From Microbispora amethystogenes (GTDB taxonomy: Bacteria > Actinomycetota > Actinomycetes > Streptosporangiales > Streptosporangiaceae), in assembly GCF_016863015.1 (NCBI RefSeq), contig NZ_BOOB01000053.1:1-64000 (forward strand): a stretch of DNA of 64,000 bases, given 5' to 3'. Under the pieces are notes generated by a model, which did not search any database, was not told the origin of the DNA, and worked only from the letters and a program-made list of their open reading frames with translations. Below are positions 16,949-23,150 of the stretch, one piece after another. Position numbers and translations under genes: made by a program. Numbering within the stretch: position 1 is the first letter of the stretch; every line of letters starts with the position of its first letter.

Positions 16949-18763
16949 TCACTCCGGCAGCCGGTCCCGTCCCGGGGCGTCGTGGTTCCAGTGACCGACC
17001 AGGTCGGCGTAGAGAGGCGAGCGCGTCACGAGGTCCCGGTGCGTGCCGGTGATCGCGCGTGCGCCGTCCAGGAGCAGGACGCGGTCGGCCCGGGCGGCCG
17101 AGCTGACGCGGTGGGCGATGACGATGAGCGTCCCCTGCCTGGCCGCGAAGGCGGCCTCGGCCCGTGCCTCGCCGGCGGGGTCGAGGTGGCAGGTGGCCTC
17201 GTCGAGGATCACGATCCGCGCCCGGGAGGCGTACGCGCGCGCGAGGGTGACGAGCTGCCGTTCCCCCGCGGACAGGGTGGACGGTTCGTCGATCGCGCCG
17301 TCGAGCCCGCCCAGCCGCGTGAGCAGCGGCCCGGCGCCGACGGCGTCCGCCGCCGCGAGGAGCCGCTCGTCGGCGGTCGCCTCCCCGGCGGGGCGGAGAT
17401 AGCCCAGGTTCTCGCGGACCGTCCCGGCGAAGACGTACGCCTCCTGGGGCACCAGCGCCACGACCTCGTGCAGGTGCCGCCGGGGCACCGCGTCCAGCGC
17501 GAGCCCGCCGAGCCGGACCACGCCCTCGGTGGGCCGGCGGAGCCCGGACAGCAGCATGGCCAGGGTGGACTTGCCGATGCCGCTGGGGCCGACCACGACC
17601 AGGTGCTCGCCTTCGCCGACCGTGAGGTCGAGTTCCCGTACGACCGGCTCCGCCCGGGGCGAGTAGGCGAAGGTCAGGCGGTCCGTCCGGAGGTCGTGGC
17701 CGACCGGCGTCTCCGGGACGCACGCGGGCTCGTCCCGCGGCGGGAGTGGCGTCACGACGTCGCCGAGCCGCTGGGCGGTCACCGCCAGGGTGATCCCCCA
17801 GGAGCCGACGGTGCCGAGGAGGGTGCGCACGGCGGGCTCGAGACCGGTGGACAGATAGGTCAGTGCCCCCACGATCTCCCCGGCGGTCAGCCGGCCGCTC
17901 GCCGTCAGCGGCCCGGCCGCGAGCAGCAGCGCGACCATGGGCACGTGCGCGCCGATCGTGACGACCAGCCGTCGCCTGGCGCCCGCCCACGCGAGCGCGC
18001 GCATCGCCGCGGCCTGCGCGGCCACGAGCGACCGGACCGACTCCCTCGCCTGGTCCCTCGCCCCGCAGGCCGCGATGTCCCGCAGCCCCCCGAGGGCGGG
18101 AGTGACCTCGGCCGTCAGCCTCTCCCCGGCGAGGAGGAGGTCGCGCTGACGCGCGGCGAGCAGGCGCAGCAGCCGGACGAACGCGAACGCGGCGACCAGC
18201 ACGGGCCCGGCGACGACGGCCGCGGCGAGCGGAGACAGCAGCAGGAGCCCCGCGACGGCGGCGACCACGGCGACCCCGACCTGCCGGGTGTTTCTCAGCA
18301 CCGCCGACAACAGGGCGCGGACCGTCTCGATCTGCTCGGTGAGGCGGTTGACGGCGGCACCGTCGGGCGCCTGCTCCCCGGCCGACGCGTGGGTCACGGT
18401 CGCCTCGACCACGGCGCGTACCAGGTCGTCGCGGAGAGGCTCGACCACCGCGGCGAGGTGCGGGAACATCAGCCGGGTCGCGATCGCTCCCACCAGCATC
18501 GCCGCGGCCAGCAGGCCGAGCAGGACGAGGCCCAGCCCGGGGCGCCCGGCGCGGAAGCCGCGGTCGACCGCCGTCGCGACCAGCAGGCCGGACAGCAGAG
18601 CCGGAGCCGCCTCGACGATCGACCAGGCCATGACCAGGGCGAGGGGGCGCGGGCGCCGGCGCAGCAGGGCCGCCAGCAGCCGCCACGGCCCCTGAGCGCG
18701 ATCGCCGGCGGGCGGAGGAGAGGCCGGCGGGGACTGCCGCCGGGCGGTGGTCACCGCGGACAC
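16949..18763 (-). CDS. ABC exporter subunit B (canonical ATPase), RiPP cluster
   Basis: 604 residues from GTG at 18763, which follows AGGAGG and overlaps the preceding exporter gene by 13 nt. N-terminal six-helix domain (about 30-320), C-terminal ATPase: Walker A GPSGIGKST near residue 388, signature LSAGERQLVTLARAY, Walker B IVILDEATCHLD with catalytic Glu, H-loop VIAHRVSS. With the upstream subunit it should form a heterodimeric exporter for the modified peptides. No C39 peptidase domain is present, so leader removal must be done elsewhere, probably by the S9 peptidase of the cluster. Confidence 0.9.
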   Translation of the reverse strand: MSAVTTARRQSPPASPPPAGDRAQGPWRLLAALLRRRPRPLALVMAWSIVEAAPALLSGLLVATAVDRGFRAGRPGLGLVLLGLLAAAMLVGAIATRLMFPHLAAVVEPLRDDLVRAVVEATVTHASAGEQAPDGAAVNRLTEQIETVRALLSAVLRNTRQVGVAVVAAVAGLLLLSPLAAAVVAGPVLVAAFAFVRLLRLLAARQRDLLLAGERLTAEVTPALGGLRDIAACGARDQARESVRSLVAAQAAAMRALAWAGARRRLVVTIGAHVPMVALLLAAGPLTASGRLTAGEIVGALTYLSTGLEPAVRTLLGTVGSWGITLAVTAQRLGDVVTPLPPRDEPACVPETPVGHDLRTDRLTFAYSPRAEPVVRELDLTVGEGEHLVVVGPSGIGKSTLAMLLSGLRRPTEGVVRLGGLALDAVPRRHLHEVVALVPQEAYVFAGTVRENLGYLRPAGEATADERLLAAADAVGAGPLLTRLGGLDGAIDEPSTLSAGERQLVTLARAYASRARIVILDEATCHLDPAGEARAEAAFAARQGTLIVIAHRVSSAARADRVLLLDGARAITGTHRDLVTRSPLYADLVGHWNHDAPGRDRLPE

Positions 18764-20550
18764 GACGCCTCCTGCCGCGAGGCGACCCCGGCGGGCTCGC
18801 CGCCGTGCGGTTCCCCGCGGGAATCCGGCGCATCCGGGGCGAAGAGGTCTCGGTAGTCCCGGTGCCGCCACAGCTCCCGGTGGGTGCCGCGGCCGCGTAC
18901 CCGCCCCGCCTCCAGCCAGATCACCAGGTCCGCCCTGGCCGCCGTGGCCGGACGGTGGGCGACGACCAGGCGCGTCCTGCCGCGCATCCCCTCCACGAGG
19001 GTGCGGGTCACCTGCGCCTCGGTCACGGTGTCGAGGCCGCTGGTGGCGTCGTCGAGGATGGTCAGGCGGGCCCGCCGCAGCAACGCGCGGGCGAGCCCGA
19101 GCCGCTGGATCTCGCCGCCGGACAGCGGTGCCCCGGCCGACGGGGTGTCGTACCCGAGGGGGAGACGGGAGACCACGTCGTCGACCTCCGCGGCCCTCGC
19201 CGCCGCGCGGACGGCCTCGCGCGTCGTCCCGGCCGTGCCGTACGCGATGGCCGAGGCGATGTCCCCGCCGAGGAGGGCGGGTCGTTCGAACGCGTAGGCC
19301 ACGGCGTCGCGCAGGCACCCCGGCTCGAGGTCGCTCAGGCTCAGCCCGTCGAGCAGCACCCGGCCACGATCGGGCTCCGTCAGCCGCCCGGCGAGCATGG
19401 CGAGAGTGGTCTTGCCGGCGCCGGAGCGGCCGACGACCGCGGTCAGCGCCCCGGCGGGAATCTCCAGGTCGACGTCGTCGAGCACCCGGGCGTCTCCCCG
19501 CGTGACGGTCACGCCGCGGAAGGACAGCGCCCCCGGGCCGTCCGGCAACCGGCGGCGGCCCGCGGGCAGGACCGGCAGCGCGAGCACCTCCAGCACCCGG
19601 ACGGCCGCGGACCGGCCGTAGGCCAGGCCCAGCAGCGGGTCGATCTGCTCGACGAAGGTCAGGCCGAGCGCGGCGTATCCGGCCACGGCCACGAGTGCGC
19701 CCGGAGTGAGCCTGCCCTCGGCGACGCCGAGCCCGGCGACCGCCAGCACGAGGATCTCCACGAGCGGCATCAGCAGCATGATCTGCCACACGGTGCGCGA
19801 CTGCGCCCTCCAGAGGGCGTGCCCGGTGGAGGAGAGGTCCGCCAGCGGCCGGAGCACACGGTCGATCTCCCGGCTCGCGGTGCCCGCGGCCCTGACCGTG
19901 CGGATGCCGGCCAGGGTCTCGGTGAGGCGGGCGGCCAGGCGGCCCTGCGCGCTCTGGTACTCGTCGTACAGCCCCGACACACGGGAGACGAACACGCGCA
20001 GCACGACGACCAGGACGGGCGTCCCGGCGAGGAAGGCGAGGCCCGCGCGCGGGTCGACGGCGAACAGCGCGACGACGGCGCCGGCGGAGGCGGCCACGCC
20101 CGTGAGCGTCCCCAGCAGGGTCACCGGCGCGGACCCGGCCGTCGCCGTGTTGCTCACGAGACGGTTGACGAGCTCACCGGTGGAGAAGCGGGTGGCGCCG
20201 GAGACGTCGGCCGACAGGAGGTGACCGGCGACACGCAGGCGCAGCGTACCGATCGCCGAGGCTGTCGCGGTGGTGCTCGTGATTCCGGTGGCGACCTCGG
20301 CCAGCGCGGCGCCGGCGAGCAGGAGCGCGAGGTACGCGGTCGCCGTCAGCGCCCCCCGGCCGGTGACGACGGCGTTCACGGCGGCGGCGAGCGCCGCGGG
20401 CAGGGCAAGCGCGACGGCGGTCGTGGCGATCGAGCCGGTCGCGGTCGCGGCCAGCGGCATCCAGGAGTCCCGGCTAAGGGCGGCGATGAGACGGTCGCCG
20501 TGCCCGTGGCTCACCTGCTCTTCGGATGATCTCGGGGCGGGGCCGGGCAT
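18751..20550 (-). CDS. ABC exporter subunit A (degenerate ATPase site), RiPP cluster
   Basis: 599 residues from ATG at 20550 (MPGPAPRSSEEQ); a start 36 nt earlier is possible but less well placed. Six-helix domain about 25-310, then ATPase with Walker A GRSGAGKTT near 371 and signature LSGGEIQRLGLARALL. Walker B reads LTILDDATSGLD, so the catalytic Glu is Asp, and the H-loop is VVAHRPAT. One hydrolytically weak and one canonical site is the usual pattern of heterodimeric exporters. It overlaps the next subunit gene, so they are translationally coupled. Confidence 0.9.
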   Translation of the reverse strand: MPGPAPRSSEEQVSHGHGDRLIAALSRDSWMPLAATATGSIATTAVALALPAALAAAVNAVVTGRGALTATAYLALLLAGAALAEVATGITSTTATASAIGTLRLRVAGHLLSADVSGATRFSTGELVNRLVSNTATAGSAPVTLLGTLTGVAASAGAVVALFAVDPRAGLAFLAGTPVLVVVLRVFVSRVSGLYDEYQSAQGRLAARLTETLAGIRTVRAAGTASREIDRVLRPLADLSSTGHALWRAQSRTVWQIMLLMPLVEILVLAVAGLGVAEGRLTPGALVAVAGYAALGLTFVEQIDPLLGLAYGRSAAVRVLEVLALPVLPAGRRRLPDGPGALSFRGVTVTRGDARVLDDVDLEIPAGALTAVVGRSGAGKTTLAMLAGRLTEPDRGRVLLDGLSLSDLEPGCLRDAVAYAFERPALLGGDIASAIAYGTAGTTREAVRAAARAAEVDDVVSRLPLGYDTPSAGAPLSGGEIQRLGLARALLRRARLTILDDATSGLDTVTEAQVTRTLVEGMRGRTRLVVAHRPATAARADLVIWLEAGRVRGRGTHRELWRHRDYRDLFAPDAPDSRGEPHGGEPAGVASRQEASCPR

Positions 20551-20621
20551 CGTCTCACTCTCTTTCCGGTCGGCCGCCGCGAACACCGTCGGGCGCGGCG
20601 GGGCGAGCTGGGAGGGATGTC

Positions 20622-20663
20622 GCGCCCAGGGACGACCGGCCGAGGACGGCCGTCCCTGGGCGC
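20622..20663 (-). terminator. Strong hairpin after the precursor genes
   Basis: GCGCCCAGGGACG (20622-20634) and CGTCCCTGGGCGC (20651-20663) are a perfect 13-bp inverted repeat with a 16-nt GC-rich loop. It sits in the 208-nt gap between the last precursor gene and the exporter genes, with no U-run. It could be a partial terminator or an mRNA-stabilising end that keeps precursor transcript above exporter transcript. Confidence 0.6.
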
Positions 20664-20758
20664 TCGCGGCGGCTCCGTCACGTGGACGGCTCCGTCACGC
20701 CGCGGGTCCTGCCGAGGCAGGTGAGCGGACAGGAGCGGAGCGCCTGCTCAGCAGGTGC

Positions 20759-20887
20759 TCAGATCTGGGTGATGCCACAGGTGCCGGTGGCCCCGTAGCA
20801 GGACCTGCCGCAGGTGACGGTGCACGCCATCAGCCGGCTCTCCTCGGGGGCGGGAAGCATGTCCAGTGCGTTGATGTCGAGTTCCAC
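20759..20887 (-). CDS. Lanthipeptide-type precursor peptide 1 (third in transcription order)
   Basis: 42 residues, GTG start with a near-perfect ribosome binding site (AAGGAGG). The leader reads MELDINALDMLPAPEES and is almost identical in the two genes upstream. The core region (from about residue 18) is RLMACTVTCGRSCYGATGTC with Cys at 22, 26, 30 and 37, and Ser/Thr at 23, 25, 29, 34, 36 and 40; it ends ITQI. Thr or Ser directly precedes Cys three times (TC, SC, TC). These are the residues a lanthionine synthetase dehydrates and cyclises. Gene product, maturation and ring pattern are inferred from cluster context. Confidence 0.85.
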   Translation of the reverse strand: MELDINALDMLPAPEESRLMACTVTCGRSCYGATGTCGITQI

Positions 20888-20949
20888 GGTTCCTCCTTGA
20901 TTCGTTTTCTCGCGCTTCGCGGTGTTGTGTGTCCGGTGCCCCTGACCGA

Positions 20950-21072
20950 TCAGGGCTGGTCCGTAAGGCTCGCGGCGCCGCAGGTCCAGCGGGTGCAGGT
21001 GAACTGGCACGGGTACAGCTCGCTCTCCTCGGGGACGGGGAGCATGTCCAGGGCGTTGATGTCCAGTTCCAC
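20950..21072 (-). CDS. Lanthipeptide-type precursor peptide 2
   Basis: 40 residues, GTG start after AGAGGAACC. Leader MELDINALDMLPVPEES, differing by one residue from precursor 1. Core ELYPCQFTCTRWTCGAASLT then DQP: Cys 22, 26 and 31; Ser/Thr 25, 27, 30, 35 and 37. It has two Thr-Cys dipeptides and lacks the third Cys-containing segment of the other two, having AAS there. It lies 15 nt downstream of precursor 3 and 62 nt upstream of precursor 1. Role as RiPP substrate is inferred from the adjacent synthetase, protease and exporter. Confidence 0.85.
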   Translation of the reverse strand: MELDINALDMLPVPEESELYPCQFTCTRWTCGAASLTDQP

Positions 21073-21087
21073 GGTTCCTCTGGCGCG

Positions 21088-21216
21088 TCAGTAGTCGGTG
21101 CTCCAGCAGGTCCAGCCGCCGCAGGTCCTGCCTCCGGCGCAGGTGATCTGGCACGGGTACAGCTCGCTCTCCTCGGAGGCGGGGAGCATGTCCAGGGCCT
21201 TGACGTCGAGTTCCAT
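21088..21216 (-). CDS. Lanthipeptide-type precursor peptide 3 (first in transcription order)
   Basis: 42 residues, ATG start after AAAGGAG. Leader MELDVKALDMLPASEES. Core ELYPCQITCAGGRTCGGWTC then WSTDY: Cys 22, 26, 32 and 37; Ser/Thr 25, 31, 36, 39 and 40. Three Thr-Cys dipeptides. The sequence C-x-x-T-C at 22-26 is shared by all three precursors, and Ser17 plus Leu19 are invariant. It is the first precursor after the S9 peptidase gene, separated from it by a strong hairpin. The boundary between leader and core is not certain: candidate cuts are after Pro12, or near residues 17-21. Confidence 0.85.
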   Translation of the reverse strand: MELDVKALDMLPASEESELYPCQITCAGGRTCGGWTCWSTDY

Positions 21217-21269
21217 GCGGTTCTCCTTTCGTACCGGGCCACCGCTCTGTCATGCGGCGGCTCCTGGTG

Positions 21270-21307
21270 CCGCAGGCTCGCCGCGGATGCGAAGGGCGAG
21301 CCTGCGG
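21270..21307 (-). terminator. Strong hairpin between S9 peptidase and precursor genes
   Basis: CCGCAGGCTCGCC (21270-21282) and GGCGAGCCTGCGG (21295-21307) form a perfect 13-bp inverted repeat with a 12-nt loop. It follows the peptidase stop by about 50 nt and precedes the first precursor by about 50 nt. It could end the synthetase-peptidase transcript, or protect a processed precursor mRNA 5' end. Confidence 0.6.
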
Positions 21308-21353
21308 GGCCTCGGGGCCGTACGCGGCCTGGCGTACGGCGGTGCTCCGGGCG

Positions 21354-23150
21354 TCAGCTCCACCGAGCGGAGCCGGTGCCCAGGAAGTGGACGAGGCGGT
21401 CACGGACGAGATGGGCGTCGCGGCCGGTCAACGGGTCGTGCCCCGCGCCGGTGACCTCCAGGTAGGTGAGTTCGGCGCCCGGCGGGGCGATCTCGGCGAG
21501 CCGGTCGCGCAGCCGCCGGGAGTGGCTCACGGGAATCACGTCGTCGTGTTCTCCGTGGACCACGAGAAGCGGCAGCCGCAGACGGCCGGCCAGCCGCAGC
21601 AGGTCACGGGGGCCGAGTTCGTCGTCCGTGATCTCCTCCAGGCCGCCCAGGCGGTCGAGCATCGCCCGGACCGTGGCCGGGCCGTCGGTGTAGAGCTCCC
21701 GCCCCGACAGGAACGGCGCGACCACTGCGGCCCGCGACCACAGGTGCGGGTCCGCGGCGACCGCCAGGAGCGCGAGGTACGCCCCGTAGCTGGCGCCGTA
21801 CAGCATCGGGCGGCTGGCGCCGAGCCCGCGTCCGGCGCCGACGACGCGGCCCAGGTGAAGGATGTCCGCCAGGTCGGGCCCGCCCCACGCCCCGCGGATC
21901 GCGTCGCGGTGCGCCGCCCCGTAGCCGGTGCTTCCGCGCTGGTTGGGCGCGACGACGGCGATGCCCCGCGCGGCCATCTGCTGGAAGAGGGGATCGAAGG
22001 AGAGCTGCCAGGCGGCCTCCGGCCCTCCGTGCAGCGCCAGCACCACCTGCCGGCTCCGGGCCGGGTCGCCGTAGACCACGGCCTCGATGCGGCCGCCGGG
22101 ACCGTCGTAGCTCCGCGCCCGGGCGGCCGCCCGCTCACCGCCTCGCCGGGTGGCGGGCGCACCGGACGCGTTCAGCACGGTCAGCGGGGCGTAGGGACGG
22201 TCCGGCGTCGTGTGGATCACGTGCAGGCCGGCCGTGCTCCAGTGGGCACTCGGATACAGCGCCCCGGCCGGAAGGGCGGCCTCCCGGATCTCCTCCGTCG
22301 TCAGGTCGTACACGAGCAGGTGGGAGCGGACCCCGCGGGTGACCAGGAGCGCCAGCCGCCTTCCCTCCGGATCGAAGGCCAGCGGTGTGACCGCGCCGTC
22401 GATCTCGTTCAACGGGCGGGGAAAGACGGTGGGGCCGTCGTCGTCCGTGCCGCGCACGCCCAGGCGATAGGCGCCCTCGTGGCGGAGCGTCGTGAGCAGC
22501 ACACCGCCCCGCGGGGCCGCGAGCAGGAGGTGCTCGCCGCCGGCCAGGCCCTGCAGCGGCGACAGCGAGCCGTCCGCCAGATCCAGCACCACGGTGCCCG
22601 GCTCGTCCCCGTGGCGGGACAGGGCCAGGCGCCGGCCGAACGCGTCGAGCCAGACGCCCCCTCCGAGGACGGCCGGGACGGTGGCGACCGCTTCCAGGGG
22701 ACCGGGCTCCGCGGGCACGCGCCACACCGTCGTCCGGCCCTCCCCGGCGCCGTGGAAGGCCAGGGCGGCGGCTCCCTCCGGCCCGCCGGCCACCAGCCGG
22801 AATCCGCCGCCGTGGAAGGTGGTCGGCATCGGCGCCGGCGCCTCGCCGGGGGTGATGAGGAGCAGGCGGTGCACGCCTCCCGCCTGGGCGCGGCCCAGCA
22901 GGATCCTGCCGCCGTCGGTCGGGACGACCGTGCTCCAGGAGCTCTCGCCGGCCGGCTGGCCCAGCGTCATGGGCACCGGAGTCCCGCCGCCGAGATCCCA
23001 CAGCTCCGGGACGAGGGGACCACGACCACGGGCGGACAGGCAGGCGGCGTACCGCCCGCGCCGGGAGAACCGGAAGTTGATCCGCCGCGTCTCGGAGGAG
23101 CGGTGCGCGGTCTCCTCGCCGGCCGTGCCGGTGATGACGGGGGCGGTCAT
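21354..23150 (-). CDS. S9 (prolyl oligopeptidase family) peptidase, candidate leader protease
   Basis: 598 residues. N-terminal ~340 residues form a beta-propeller-like region; the C-terminal alpha/beta hydrolase has the oxyanion segment LALHGGPEAAW, nucleophile Ser in LYGASYGAYL (about 450), Asp in VHGEHDDVIPVSHS (about 537) and His in GAGHDPLTG (about 571). ATG start overlaps the synthetase stop by 4 nt (ATGA). No signal peptide, so it is cytoplasmic. S9/POP enzymes such as FlaP remove leaders in class III lanthipeptide clusters and prefer to cut after Pro; all three precursors carry an invariant Pro12. Its substrate here is inference. Confidence 0.87.
   Translation of the reverse strand: MTAPVITGTAGEETAHRSSETRRINFRFSRRGRYAACLSARGRGPLVPELWDLGGGTPVPMTLGQPAGESSWSTVVPTDGGRILLGRAQAGGVHRLLLITPGEAPAPMPTTFHGGGFRLVAGGPEGAAALAFHGAGEGRTTVWRVPAEPGPLEAVATVPAVLGGGVWLDAFGRRLALSRHGDEPGTVVLDLADGSLSPLQGLAGGEHLLLAAPRGGVLLTTLRHEGAYRLGVRGTDDDGPTVFPRPLNEIDGAVTPLAFDPEGRRLALLVTRGVRSHLLVYDLTTEEIREAALPAGALYPSAHWSTAGLHVIHTTPDRPYAPLTVLNASGAPATRRGGERAAARARSYDGPGGRIEAVVYGDPARSRQVVLALHGGPEAAWQLSFDPLFQQMAARGIAVVAPNQRGSTGYGAAHRDAIRGAWGGPDLADILHLGRVVGAGRGLGASRPMLYGASYGAYLALLAVAADPHLWSRAAVVAPFLSGRELYTDGPATVRAMLDRLGGLEEITDDELGPRDLLRLAGRLRLPLLVVHGEHDDVIPVSHSRRLRDRLAEIAPPGAELTYLEVTGAGHDPLTGRDAHLVRDRLVHFLGTGSARWS

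Noticed and set aside
16949-19789. 946-residue fusion of exporter frames
   Set aside because: The first part is an out-of-frame shadow of the upstream subunit; GTG at 18763 with AGGAGG gives a normal exporter.
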